In this document: in pieces, positions 1-11,499 of the stretch
Position numbering within the stretch: position 1 is the first letter of the stretch
Layout: the number at the start of each line of letters is the position of its first letter
Assembly (NCBI RefSeq): GCF_026745355.1
Contig: NC_079210.1
Span: forward strand, 27,534,029 to 27,598,028
Source of the DNA: Beta vulgaris subsp. vulgaris
Lineage: Eukaryota; Streptophyta; Magnoliopsida; Caryophyllales; Amaranthaceae
DNA length: 64,000 nucleotides
Direction of reading: 5' to 3'
The notes under the pieces: generated by a model
What the model was told of the DNA's origin: nothing
What the model saw: the letters and a program-made list of their open reading frames with translations, nothing else
Database searches by the model: none
Program-made: the position numbers and the translations under genes

Positions 1-294
1 CTAGTTGCTCCCTGGAGGAGCCTAACTCTCTCTCGGACCTTAATTATGCAGTAATTTAAATTTACTCGGTGTAACCAAAAAAAAAAGGTACGATCGAGAA
101 CTCCTTAAACAAGGTATAGAAAACAAATGAAGTATATATAATAATTGCAAATTTTATATTTGTACAATGGCTGCAACCAAATATTACAATAGCTACAATT
201 TCAGACCAAGTACTCATCCTTGAGCACATAATCAACATGTTTTCGAATATAAAAGTTGCATATTTTTCTTCTTCAGATTTTTAAAATATTTTGT

Positions 295-522
295 TTAAAG
301 ATGTGATGTAGCTTGTGTCTTGTGGCACTTCATGGATTTGCTGCAACCACGATGATAGTCATTGGCGGGACCAAATTTGTTATTAGAACCTACACAGTAG
401 GAAGGAGGATTAGGTCTCTGGCAAGGATCAAGTTTTAAAGTAGTTGCATATGCGGCCTGATTGTTTGTTATCAACACAATATTGATTATCAAACCCAAAA
501 ACACCAGGAATCTTGGCTTCAT
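295..522 (-). CDS. RALF-like secreted cysteine-rich peptide
   Basis: This is an intact 75-residue reading frame. Residues 1-26 form a typical signal peptide: a basic start (MKPRF), a hydrophobic core and an AYA-type cleavage site. The mature part of about 49 residues has four cysteines, in the order DPC, SYC, RGC, MKC, and the block YHRGCSKSMKC. That block matches the YNRGCS..RC core of rapid alkalinization factor (RALF) peptides, which are apoplastic ligands of CrRLK1L receptor kinases that act with LRX/LLG proteins. It lacks the YISY receptor-binding motif and the RRXL protease site, so it belongs with the short, divergent RALF-like peptides (many reproductive or pollen-expressed in other plants) and not with the RALF1/23 type. 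The frame is uninterrupted although surrounded by transposon remains. Family assignment is fairly sure; expression and role are unknown. Confidence 0.8.
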   Translation of the reverse strand: MKPRFLVFLGLIINIVLITNNQAAYATTLKLDPCQRPNPPSYCVGSNNKFGPANDYHRGCSKSMKCHKTQATSHL

Positions 523-539
523 TTTTCTACGTAATAGAA

Positions 540-1290
540 TGAAATCTGCTATAATTCAATATATTTTGAATTTTCCTTACTTTTTTCCTCAGGTCTGATG
601 TGTATTTCTTGTTTTGACTTCTATTTGAAATTTCTTAAATCCAATTCCATTTATAATAGCTCTAAATTTTTTAATTAGTAAATTTACATATAAAATGGGA
701 GGTAGATATTCTCCTTGATTTATATCCACAAACATTTTAGATTGTATTGATTAGTTAGAATGATCAATTGGTGTTATTGTAAGGTACATTTGGACAAATG
801 CTAAACAAAGAAAAACTTAATAAATTGTCAGATATACATTTATGAATAATGGCGGTGGTTGATTTTTTAAAAATGATTTGTAAGAAAACTTAATTTTGCA
901 ATATTTATCATCAATCTTAAAATATGTGGGGCCTATGCTATTTATACAATCACACCTAAGAATTTTGTAGATATATATGATCTTTTTTTCATAATCACAT
1001 ACGACAAATAAAGAAGTTTAGATAATTTACATATTGCTCAAATAATGGCAAAAAAAAATTGCAAACAATTTAAGTTTTCTTTAGACTTATATAATCATAA
1101 GGTATAGATAAGGTATAATTAAAATTTAGATTTTGTTTTCATATCGACATAAAAATTATCAAAGGTGAATTGTTTGAAAAAGGGAGAGAACCTAGTTTTC
1201 AAAAGTAAGTTATAAAAAAGGTGAAAATTATTTAAAGCAAAGTTTCCAAAAAAATAATATCAAGATACAGCTAGAGGATAATATAGAAAT
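540..1290. other. AT-rich spacer upstream of the RALF-like gene
   Basis: This stretch is strongly AT-rich and has no convincing reading frame, RNA gene or repeat structure. Its first few hundred bases would hold the promoter of the minus-strand RALF-like gene. No specific element can be assigned by eye. Confidence 0.6.
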
Positions 1291-1294
1291 AAAG

Positions 1295-2785
1295 TTGCTT
1301 TGGAAAAAATATTTAAAAAGAAAGGGGCAATTTCCTAAGAAAATGGAAAGGGAACATAAAATTAGGATTCAAACCATAGACCTAGCTATCATGACAGAAG
1401 ATACTGCTCCCACAATTCCACTAACATCTGCCCCCTCAATACTCTTATTTGGCTTGGATATTCCCCTCCCCAAGGAGACACCTCCGTAAGGAATCATAAT
1501 TGCATATGATGGTTCAACACAAAAAATCTTGGGATCAACCACCATAATCCTACGTATTGGAATAGTTATACGAGATGTCAATTTCAAGATTGTATACTAT
1601 GAGGTTCCTTTCACTCAATTGTTAGGACGCCCGTGGCTCCACGAGAACCAAGCTGTTATCTCAACATTGCACCAAAAGATGAAGATGATAACTCCACGTG
1701 GAGTAATCACAGTCCCAGGAGATACAACAATTGGGGTGGCAGTACAAATTTCCCACATAACTCATATATGTCACCTAGATAATGAGGATAATGACAATAG
1801 TCACATGGAGATACCGCTCCTCAAAATGGTAAAATAGTACTTCTACTGGCCTATTCCTGAGGAGGATCTTGATCAACCAAACTAGTACCTGGCATAAAGA
1901 GGTAAAGAGGATTGAGAAAAAGTTCCACTCCTGGCCCGTTCAGTATGGAGGAGAAGAGAGTTCAGCACATTAAGTTGCCTCCATTCAATCTATCATGGAA
2001 CCTTATATATTCCTTGATGAAATTGATTATGAAATAAGAGCCTCTTGCATACTGGTGTGTAGGCAAGGGCATCATGGCTCCACATCCGAGAAGACAACCC
2101 CTTATATGTCAAAAAGAAGAAAGGTGGAACAGACGTCTTCAGACAGGGGAACATATGGCTTGGCGTTCGGCAAACTGAAGTATGAAAAGTTTAATAATCA
2201 CTATTATATTGTACTTTCTATGTAGAGTTACGTGCAGCTTGATCCCCTTTTATGCATCTATTTTAGTTTCTCTTCTATGTAATGTACTAAAAGGGGTACA
2301 CGTAGGCAAATCATTTTCTCAGTGCAGCTGCAAAAAACAAAATTATGTTAAATTTCATTTCTAATATATTGGAACTACGTTGGTCCTGATTCTTCATTCA
2401 AAAAAATCATCGCAAGGAAAATTTCTTCCCCAAATCTGAATCCACTTATGGAGATACATAGGCAACCTTCGTGTTCAACCCCTCTTTTGCATTTCATATT
2501 TTCCTTTATGGTTTCACCGCTTAAAAACAATCAATACATGTAGATAACCACAAAGAAGAATGATACATGGGGCATTATAATTTTCCAAAATGAGGACACA
2601 TGCCTCACTATACCTCTTTTCTCTTTTTTTTTTTTATGTAAGAGTAGGAAATGGAAGGATATCATCAAATTGATTTAAAAAAATATTTGTGTATTGTCCC
2701 AAAAACTATGAGTCTAAAAAGTGGAATTCTAAAATGTAAATAAAAAGGTCCAAGTCTGAAAAAAAAGACAATAACCAGTCATATT
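1295..2785 (+). pseudogene. Ty3/gypsy (Tat-type) protease relic and downstream spacer
   Basis: Two adjacent frames (about 1369-1489 and 1529-1837) translate to the C-terminal half of a retropepsin-like domain. The recognisable block is YYEVPFTQLLGRPWLHENQA followed by STLHQKMK and an ITPRG/V segment, the usual LLGRPWIH...STLHQKLKF signature of plant gypsy proteases. The active-site DSGSS motif is not visible. From about 1995 to 2480 there is linker-like sequence ending in a 'gagatacataggcaacc' block, a conserved non-coding segment that recurs near 31085-31105 in the other Tat-type copy. Stops and frame changes show it is dead. The MULE at 2795 is inserted at its right edge. Confidence 0.6.
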
Positions 2786-2794
2786 TAAATATAA

Positions 2795-2945
2795 GGAAAA
2801 ATTGTGAATAACCACCTGTTAGATACCCCAGTTTCAAAATAACCACCCCAATTGCATTTGCATTTAAATAACCACCTCTACTTAGCTTCACATTTTTAAA
2901 TACCCCCCTTTTAACAGAAAAAGGTGACTCCGTTAACAGTGGGGC
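2795..2945 (+). repeat. Left terminal inverted repeat of the MULE
   Basis: This pairs with 7022-7173 in inverted orientation over about 150 bp with scattered mismatches. Similarity ends at the 'gggcc' block near 2945. Confidence 0.9.
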
Positions 2946-3406
2946 CCATTTTTTTTACTGACCTAATTTCCCTCCAACAGACCACGCATTTCTCACTTTT
3001 CTTCCTATTCTCTCTTTCCTCTATCTTCTTTCTTCTTCAAACTTCAATTATTATTTCACCTTCCCCTTCCCATTTTAAATTCTTCATTCAATTTTTCTAG
3101 ACAAGATTCTTTCTATCTCTAATCTGCAACTCAGTTTTTTACAGTGAGAAGAAGGTGTGAGTGATGCTGGTGTTACTGCATTGTGTCGTGAAGTTGGGGC
3201 CCATTGAAGTTGATTATATGCCTTAAACAAGGTAAAAAAACCGAAACTTTAACCTTTATACTATACTAATCTATGTATAAATTATTCAATTAAGTAATTA
3301 GAAGCTTGGTTAAGCAATTGCTTTTTCGTTTTTGATTGATTTTTAATTGCTATTGATTGCCTTATGAAATTGGTAGAATCATAATTTCAGTTTTGCCCTT
3401 GCTAGA

Positions 3407-4298
3407 ATGTCGAAATATCAAATTAGGCTTCAAGTTGGTGGGGATTTTTTGAAGAAGATTATTAAAGGGAGGAAAGTGGTTCAGTATGAAGGGGGATTCA
3501 GTTACCTTAGTTGTCAAATAGGGAAAGAATTAATTAATTTTAGGTATTTATGTGGAATGGCAGAGAATGCATATGCTGCTAGTAGTATGAGTTTGCCAAG
3601 TAGATTGAAGTTTCATTTTAGTGAGAAGGGTAAAACATTAAGCACTGTGTTAGTTGAAGTGACAAACCTGCAAGAGTCCATTTCATTGTGGCTTGAAATT
3701 GTTGACAAAAGCTAAACTTTGGACTGCTTTTGCACAGTTGTTAGCTCTCCTACACAAGAACAAATTTCAACCCAAAAAACATCAACAAAAGCCCACTTTG
3801 AGACCCAATACAAGAAACTCCACAACTTCTTCTACATTCTCTAACCCAGCCACAGTGAACCCTCCAACTCAAAATAGCCAAACAAATCTGAAATTGGCCA
3901 AAGTTAAACTAGAACAAAGGAGAAGGCCAAGGTTGAATCTGCCACCTAGAGATGTAGTGATTGACAATGATGTTTGGCCTATGACCAGAGAAGAGTTTGA
4001 GAGAGGACTACCAAAGGGACAAAGATCCACTCCTAGGGTTAAACACATTGCTAGGAAGAAGAAAAGTTGTAGAGTGGAGAGTGGTGAAGAGGAATTAATA
4101 GAGGATAAACATAAGAGAAAAGAAAAAGGTAAGCAAAAGCAGATTGAAGATGAGGGGAAGGTGAAAGGCAAGGCTGTTAGGAAGCCAAAGGCAAAGAAAA
4201 AGCTTTTTGTTAGGCACATCTGGGCAAATTTTAAACTGAAGTTCAATGGGAGTATTTTCAAGTCCCTCTTTTGGAATGCAGCAAGGGCAACAACAGAG
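3407..4298 (+). pseudogene. MULE transposase, N-terminal exon(s), DDE core deleted
   Basis: An N-terminal piece (3407-3715) has the plant MuDR look (YQIRLQVGG then KGRKVVQYEGG). It is followed in another frame (3693-4298) by RPRLNLPPRDVVIDNDVWPM, a lysine-rich linker with KRKEKGKQKQ-type basic runs, and then VRHIWANFKLKFNG...FWNAARATTE. That last block is the start of the C-terminal part of MuDR transposases. The large domain between them, with the catalytic aspartates, is missing, so this is an internal-deletion derivative. The exon ends at 4298 on a GT donor (4299-4300). The 81-bp intron ends at AG 4378-4379, and splicing joins ARATTE to VFFEVNMESIKRLSEEAYEYL, continuous with family members. 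Confidence 0.75.
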
Positions 4299-4379
4299 GT
4301 AATGTCATGGAATTTTTTCTTTGTTTCTCATTCATTAAATGGCATTTATGTACTTGACTAATCTATTAATTAATTCTAG

Positions 4380-5632
4380 TTTTTCTTTGAGGTTAACATG
4401 GAGAGCATCAAGCGTCTATCTGAAGAAGCTTATGAATACTTAGCTAACATTCTTCCACAACACTGGTCAAGGCACAAATTCCCCGCCAATTGCAAATCCA
4501 ACATGTTGGTGAACAATATGTGCGAGACATTCAATGCTGTCATGAAGGAGGCAAGACACAAGCCAATTCTAACCATGATAGAATGGTTAAGAAGGTATAT
4601 GATGAAGATAAACTATGAGAAATGTCAAGGACTTCAATCGTATGAAGGGAAAAACATGCCATATATTAAGAAGACTTTTGATGGAATGGAGAAGAGTCAA
4701 GGAATTGTGTGTTGCAGATTAGTAGAGAGGATATGTATGATGTTAGTCATAGGGGAGATTAATTGAAAGTTGATTTGGCTCTATGGACATGTAGTTGTTA
4801 TCACTGGGAGTTGACAGGCACCCCTTGTGTGCATGAATTTAGAAGCATTTTGGACAAGAATGTTGATCCAAATTACTATGTTGATGCAGCCTATAGTAGA
4901 GAAACATATTTGCATGCATATAGCCAAACCATCAACCCCATGCCTGGTGTTAATTACTGGAAAAAAAGTGATCTACCCCATCCTCTACCACCAGTTCATA
5001 AGATTATGCCTGGGAGAGGCCTAGTTTGATAAAGAGGAAAAAGGAAAAAGGGGAAGAGGCTGAACAGAAAGCAAAGAAGGTTAAGATGGCAAAGTGCAAA
5101 TGTAGCAATTGTGGTCAAGTGGGACACAATGAAAGGGGATGCAAAGCTACAACAGTTTCAGCAAATACAAAAGAAGTTGGGAGGCCTCCTATCACTTCAC
5201 AATGGGTAGTAGCTGAGAGGTCAAAAAAAGCTATCAAAGCTAAGAACAAAAAGGTATTTACCTAACTTGTGTTATGAGGTTTAATATGAAATTTCAGAAT
5301 TTTTTACTAACATATATATCCTTTTTTTGTTATTTCAGCAAGTAACAGACAACATAATAGGAAGCTCCTCCCAAGCAAGCTCTTCAACTGTGCATAACCC
5401 CCCTACAAGCAAGCAACCTAACATATCAAAGAAGCCACCACAGCCACAACAACCAGCAGCATGTAGGCCACCTACATAACCTCCTAAATCATCTACAACA
5501 CCTCCAAAACGACCAACAACTCCTCCTGTCACTAGATCATCTTCAATTCAAAAACAAGCAACAACATCCACACCTTAGTTCAGACCTAAGCTGCCTCTCA
5601 AAGGCTCAAAGAAGAAACAACTTTGAGACTTG
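4380..5632 (+). pseudogene. MULE transposase, C-terminal exons with SWIM and CCHC fingers
   Basis: After the 81-bp intron the frame gives SEEAYEYLANILPQHWSRHKF and NMLVNNMCETFNAVMKEAR, typical of the MuDR C-terminal region. A frameshift near 4763 leads to a SWIM zinc finger: CSCYHWELTGTPCVHEF at about 4787-4840, with CxC and CxH ligands in place. This is followed by YSRETYLHAYSQTINPMPG. A basic stretch and a CCHC knuckle, CSNCGQVGHNERGC (about 5100-5142), follow in the next frame. A second intron is likely from about 5255 (AAG/GTATTT) to 5338 (TTTCAG). The last exon is Pro/Thr-rich, with an early stop near 5477, and ends about KLPLKGSKKKQL. Frameshifts and stops make it non-functional. Confidence 0.75.
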
Positions 5633-7021
5633 TAGTGATTTGTGTTAGGATGACAAAGTAGAACATTTTTTGTAATCTGATATTGGTAACTGTATGCTTT
5701 GGATTTTTTTTTGTTTAAGCTGAATGATATCAATTTGTGATATCTGTGAACATATGGATATTTTTATTTTTGCAATATGAATTTTTGATATGAAAATATC
5801 AGTTTATGCATCATATATTAGTTTGTGAACATGTTATAGTTTGTGGTATGGTTGGTGTTTCGGTGTGTGAATGATGGATTAACCATTGGTTGTTGGTGTT
5901 ATTGAATTGATAATCAACATGTATCAGTTTCTGATATGGTTGGTGTTTAGGTGTGTGAATGATGTAAGTCACAAACTGATATTAGTTGCTGATATGGAAA
6001 AGTGTAAGTGTGTGAATATCAGCAATTGTTCAGTTTGTGTGTGATATGAGTTTGATATACCAGTTCAATAAGTTGACATATGGATGATGATATAGCTAAG
6101 ATAAGTTCATTCTTCATTCATTAAGAGCGAATGTCAAAATACATGATCATTCCACCATTACACATAGCCTAGTTAAGTTCATTCTTCATTTTTCCTAACA
6201 CACCTACTACAAGTCTACAACAATAAGCTTTCTCACTACTAGAAAGCAAACTAAAACAAAAAAAAACTCCCTCCTAACTTATCTAATACGACCCTAATTG
6301 CATCTTATATTGCCTTAGCAACTACAATCAACAACATACATAACACACAAACAAACATAAATCCCTTGCATAATCCACCCTTCATTTGCTTTGGGTTGGT
6401 TTTTTCTTCAACTTCAATTCACCCTTCAAAGTCTTATACTTGACCTCCAAATTACCATAATCATTCACCAAACGTCTTTGTTGTCCTTGCAAACTGCTCA
6501 CTTCATAAACAATGACCTAACTCTGCCCTCCAACAACCTCTTCTGCACCATAAGTTGATTTATAAATAGCTTCTGCCATTCAGTTTGTCTTTCATCAATC
6601 CATCGAAAAAAACCGCAACCCCTCTACTCCGTTTCATGCTCATAGAATTTGCAAGACATGAACCTTCGTCCGGGATTCTTCTTAGTCCAAGAAGTCCTCC
6701 TTGCAACAGGGAGAGTACAATGGCAAGTAATTGATTCCCTTTCAGCCATAGCAAGTTCCTAACAAGTTCATAAAGGTAGAATTTTTAGAATTCATAAGAA
6801 TACAAGAAAAAGCCCTAGTTTCCCCTAGATATATACATTAAAACCCTGGAAATCGCAAAGAACATACCTGAATTTTGATCTTTAAGAGGAATCATGCACA
6901 GTGGTATTGAAGTAAATCTTTGCCAAATTTGTTTAGATTAGGTTTATCAATGTTAGAGATATATATATAGGTTAAAGTCAAGGAAAATTGGCAGGAAATT
7001 TAATAAAAAAGCGTGTCAACA
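5633..7021. other. Non-coding interior of the MULE
   Basis: This is AT-rich sequence between the transposase relic and the right TIR. It includes several short direct repeats of 'gtttgtgatat'/'gtgtgtgaatgatg' type between about 5720 and 6070. No credible gene is visible. Short minus-strand frames near 6560-6754 look like chance. Confidence 0.6.
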
Positions 7022-7173
7022 GGCCTCACTGTTAAAGGGGTCACCTTTTTCTGTGAAGAGGTGGGTATTTAAAAACGTGAAGCTAAGTAGAGGTGGTTAT
7101 CTAAATGTAAATGAAATTGGGGTGGTTATTTTGAAACAGGGGTATCTGACAGGTGGTTATTCATAATTTTTCC
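7022..7173 (-). repeat. Right terminal inverted repeat of the MULE
   Basis: This is the reverse complement of the left TIR. It ends TTTTTCC at 7173 and is followed directly by the 9-bp TSD copy TAAATATAA (7174-7182). Confidence 0.9.
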
Positions 7174-7182
7174 TAAATATAA

Positions 7183-8760
7183 TGAAAAATCCAAAACAAA
7201 TGATAGAGTCAAGGTTTCGCACCTTTTAATAAATGGTAACTGAAATTGGGGTAAAATAAATTTTTTCCAAAGATATCATTTCTTTCATCTCATTTCACAG
7301 GAACTCTGCCTAGACCAGCTCATGATCTAGGCTAATTCGCCGAAGTTCTGATCATAATGAACGTTCTCTATCAGTAATATTGTCATCCTTGTCTATACCA
7401 GTTGTATTCTCGGCTACACGTCTCAGCAACATGTCTGAATTTCCGAACAACGAGCACCAACATAACTCTATCCCTCCACCTGATCCAATGACTGAGCTCC
7501 GAGGACTTGTCCAAGCTAAAGGATAATATTGAACAAGCTGTGTTGGGCATAATGCACTAAAGCGCACAGATGCCTCCTTCTCCGGAGCCGGAAGTAGTTC
7601 ACCTTTTCACCTTGAGCCTCCGAACAATGAGAGAGAAATTCCCACTAAGCTCGAGGAAGAAGTAGTCAAGCTCAAAGAAGTCTTATAAGGCATGACTAAG
7701 ACTGAACGATGGATGGTTATTCATGGGTTGTCTCTTTTCCCGAAGGGATGATTACCCCATGGTTTCAAGATGTCTAATCTGACAAAGTTTGATGGGACCG
7801 ATAACCCCAAGAATTTCCTGAAAATATATGTAGGGGCAACAAGTCCCTACGGAGTGGAAAAGTCTTTGATGGCCAAACTCTTTTAATAGTATTTGGATGG
7901 TGCGGCCATACATCGGTTCCTCAATCTGGAGAACACAAAGAAATCCACATGGGTTGATATAGTCAGAGAATTCTCAAACCATTACAAGTATAATGAAGAA
8001 ATTAATGTTACTAGAAGGGATATGGAGAGCACCTCCCAAAACCTTAATGAGAAATTTTCTTCATTCATCACTCGGTGGAGAAACAAAGTCTCTAAAATGA
8101 TGAGTAGGCCTAATGAAGAGGAACAACTACATATGGTTGTGAAAAATCCTCTTCTTGTATACCAGAAACATATGGCATACCAATATTTCCCAACCTTCAA
8201 AGCTTTGATTGCTACGAGAACTCTAGTAGAGGATGCTGTGAAAAAGGGAGACATCAAGAAGGATGAGGTGGCGCTACTCATAATGCAAAGTTTGAAAATA
8301 ACAAAAGATCCCCAAACAACGACTCAACAACTCCTAAAACAACTAATGAGACCAATGCCATTGACGCTTCTTCTGCATTCTAGTTGCGACCCCAAAGGAA
8401 GTTCACTCATCTGAACATGACTTATTCTAAAGCTCTCTCCAAGCTAAAAAAAGGCCAATCTCATTTAATCCTTGAATCCCCACCCACATCCACAGAATCC
8501 TTACCCTGGTTATGACACAAACCAAAAATGTGAATATCACCAAAGCCCAGGGCATAACACTGAGAGTTGCACGACTCTAAAGCATTAGATTCAAAAACTT
8601 GTGGATGATGGAAAGTTCTCTTTAGGGTCCACTTCCGCTAAACCAAATGATTCCCAACCCAACATCATAAAAAACCACCTTCCTAATCATAAATCTTCAT
8701 TTGCGATTGATGCAACCTCTTCCGTTTTAGATGGATGTGATCCAATCTAGTTAATCAGTA
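7183..8760 (+). pseudogene. Tat-type Ty3/gypsy gag relic
   Basis: Coding traces run from about 7640 to 8520 in shifting frames. KFDGTDNPKNFLKIYVGA is followed by LDGAAIHRFLNLENTKKSTW and an intact 173-codon stretch (7893-8414). That stretch reads VDIVREFSNHYKYNEEINVT, then NEKFSSFITRWRNKVSKM, and RTLVEDAVKKGDIKK. This is the capsid (retrotrans_gag) arrangement of plant gypsy elements, ending in the usual region before the zinc knuckle. Upstream DNA (7183-7640) continues the host sequence interrupted by the MULE. Many stops, for example at 7687 and 7885, show it is dead. Confidence 0.7.
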
Positions 8761-9075
8761 AGAAAGTTCCTCAAATATATGAAATGCTAATAGCCGCAGG
8801 TTACCTAGTTTCACTCTCAACAAGGATCCATTCTCTGACATGTGCATAACTTTGGATTATGATGGTGCTTTCTTCATCTTGGACTCTGATGTTGATGAAG
8901 ATGCCTCTTCAGCCTTGACAATTATGGAGAAAATCACTTAAGAACATTCCACCACTCTAAATACATACCGATGCCCCATCTGCCTTGATTATATTATTGA
9001 TGAGGAGTATGTGGATATATCTCATTTGACTTGAGCAGGTTGCTTAAACCATCTCATTGAGAGGATGAAAATCCT

Positions 9076-9975
9076 TTGGAGGTATTGAGAAGGAAGGAAA
9101 AGGGTAAACAACCAATGACAGAGGATAGTAACAAGGAAGATGACGCTATCAAATGCATGAAACAAGTAAAAGATAATGTTTCCATCTGGAAATTATTAAT
9201 GCATTTCGAGCGTCATAGGGCGACCGTTTTCAAGCATCTTCATGAAGCCTCTTTAAATTCTTCGATAACACCTGGCTAAATGGCGAGGCTCATTCATGGG
9301 GTAGATTGAACTCTCATGTTTACAGACAATGATATCCTTGATAATATCAACAACAACAACTCATTACACATCACTATACGCTGTAATGGATGGGAGATAC
9401 ATAGGGTATTGATTAACAACGACTCCCCAATTAATGTTGTGCTAATAAAAATAAGTTATTCAAATGAATATCTAGTGCAATCCAACCAGGAGGTTAGAGC
9501 ATATGATAATGCCAAGAGATAAGTATTGGGTTTAATCAGCATCCTCATCGAATGGGGTACTGTGGCAATGAAGGTGGAATTCATGGTCATTGACATTCAA
9601 GCCTGTTTTAACTTCTTATTAGGAACACCATGGCTGCATGTAAATAGAGTAGTGACCTCTACTTAACATTAGAAGATAAAGCTTCCCATTGATCAGGGTG
9701 TTGTGATTATTTCTAGTGATCCAGAAATTTTGAGTATCTCCAACATCAGAATCGTATTGTATCTGAACGAAGTAGAGGGTACTATGTTGGATGGTTATAC
9801 TATCCACTATATTCTAGCAGCACCTAAAAATTCATGGATAAATGAGGTTCCAACAGCCACAACAGATGTAATTGCTGAAGAAACAAAACCATAATATAGT
9901 CAGGATGACGAGGAAGAAATAGGAGTTCCAAGCATCTGCTCTCATGATATATCTGCCGAAGCATTGGAGGAAAAT
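9076..9975 (+). pseudogene. Tat-type Ty3/gypsy protease relic and acidic linker
   Basis: The reading frame at 9316-9522 and its continuation to about 9665 resemble a retropepsin. LHITIRCNGWEIHRVLINNDSPINVV stands where DSGSS(I/P)N is expected; the catalytic motif is changed to NNDSP. It is followed by FMVIDIQACFNFLLGTPWLH, the LLGRPWIH equivalent. Further downstream come KLPIDQGVVII and an acidic linker with DDEEEIGVPS. The solo LTR at 9976 interrupts this linker, and the sequence resumes at 14324 (VDNPQDDDND). Frameshifts and stops are frequent. Confidence 0.65.
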
Positions 9976-10029
9976 TGTAATAGCCCTGTTTTTAAGAACC
10001 TTTATTTAAAAGCTAAAAGTGGATAAGAC

Positions 10030-10440
10030 CATTATTCTTAATGGTTAAGAAAGCTTGTGGATAAGCATTACCATTCTTAATGGTTAAGAAAGCTTGTGGA
10101 TAAGCATTACCATTCTTAATGGTTAAGAAAGCTTGTGGATAAGCATTATCATTCTTAGTGGTTAAGAAAGCTTGTGGATAAGTATTACCATTCTTAATGG
10201 TTAAGAAAGCTTGTGGATAATCATTATCATTCTTAATGGTTAAGAAAGCTTGTGGATAATCATTATCATTCTTAATGGTTAAGAAAGCAAGGTTGTGGAT
10301 AAGTACTATCATTCTTAGTGGTTAAGAAAGGTTGTGGATAAGCACTAACATTCTTAGTGGTTAAGAAAGCCTGTGGATAAGGCACTATCTTTCTTAATGG
10401 TTAATAAAGGTCAAAGAGGATAAGAACCATCATTCTTATT
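10030..10440. repeat. 39-bp minisatellite, about ten copies
   Basis: Tandem units contain the core ATTCTTAATGGTTAAGAAAG followed by CTTGTGGATAAGCATTACC. The period is 39 bp, with point and small-indel variation, and copies at the right end are more diverged. Because 39 is a multiple of three, the minus strand stays open over six to seven units (a 13-residue period, QAFLTIKNGNAYP), but this is a by-product. Each unit carries the inverted pair CTTAA/TTAAG. It lies near the 5' end of the solo LTR. Confidence 0.92.
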
Positions 10441-11499
10441 GGCAAATAAGGCTTTGGAAACCAATAGATAAGTTAGAAAGTCCTTGAGAGCCTTAAACAT
10501 TAAGATTATGAAAATCGTTTGGAGATTGTTTTATCGGTAGCGATGAACTTCCAGTTAAAGAGCCATTTGGGATTGAATCCGAGCTCAGAACCCAACCAAA
10601 CTTGATATATGACATGCTTGGAATGTCTTAAGGTTAAAATGGTCATTTATACATAAGAATTACGTGGCTCAATAGGATAAACTGCTTACATAGTAAAACC
10701 TGGCCAGCTGAAATTACAGCTCAGACCTATCCTCAAAGAAAGCTGCTTAACAGCTACTTAAGTGTCGATCTCTCAAAGAACTTTTTATGCATGAAAGCCA
10801 ACACCTAAGGCTAACACCTCAAGCAAGAATCACCAAAAAACTCCAAGAAACCGCCCTTGCCCAGAAGAGGTTTCCCTCCTCCTTGGGTACCGCCAGAACA
10901 ACCTATAAAAGACTGTTCTGGGTTTTCGTCTCCTTTCTCTTATTTTCTCCTCTTGGACACCCACTTTTCTTTACATATAACTCTTCTAGACATCCATACA
11001 AAGTAGTTCAAGCTTTGGTTCCAATCTTTAGACCATAAACTCATATAGAAAACCTTGCTGAAAGATTACATAAGTTGCTGTAAGTTCAACAGTTTACACC
11101 TCTTGTATTTAAGCTTAGTTTTTCATATCTATAAGCTTGTTGAAACTAATCTTTAGCATTTTATACATTTAGGGGAAGCTATAGGAGTAGTTAACCAAGT
11201 GGATTAAGGAATTTCGTGGCTTTAGGCATCCTTAGTTAAGGTACACACTTAGTTTGGTTTTACCCTAGAGATTTCCATACCTATAGTTAGGTGATTGTTT
11301 CTTTCTAATGTAAAGCATGTTTATGAAATGAATTTATTTATGATGTGTGTTTTATTATGTGTATATTGAGTATATTACATGGAGATAACATGCTAAGGTC
11401 CAGTAGAGATGTTTCATTTGATCTAAACAACACTTATAGACTAAGTAATACGATTATGCTTCTTAATGGAATATGTTTAGTACATGGACTTGTGGAGTG

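Larger units (their letters stand above)
2795..7173 (+). mobile_element. MULE (Mutator-like) transposon with long TIRs and 9-bp TSD
   Basis: This 4379-bp element has nearly identical inverted ends of about 150 bp. Both start GGAAAAATT(G/A)TGAATAACC and carry the same succession of 'taaccacc' blocks. It is flanked by a perfect 9-bp direct repeat, TAAATATAA, at 2786-2794 and 7174-7182, the TSD length expected of Mutator elements. Inside is a spliced but internally deleted MuDR-type transposase gene (3407-5632) and about 1.2 kb of AT-rich non-coding DNA. The host sequence on both sides is degenerate gypsy DNA, so the MULE is younger than that element. The perfect TSD and high TIR similarity argue for fairly recent insertion, mobilised in trans because its own transposase lacks the catalytic core. 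Confidence 0.93.

Noticed and set aside
3869..4261. 130-codon minus-strand frame inside the MULE
   Set aside because: It is the shadow of the lysine-rich transposase linker on the plus strand.
10013..10312. Minus-strand 99-codon frame with 13-residue repeats (AFLTIKNGNAYPQ)
   Set aside because: It is the translation of the 39-bp minisatellite inside a solo LTR. It stays open because the period is a multiple of three. No gene signals.
10030..10440. CRISPR-like array
   Set aside because: Units are contiguous with no unique spacers. This is a plant minisatellite in an LTR.
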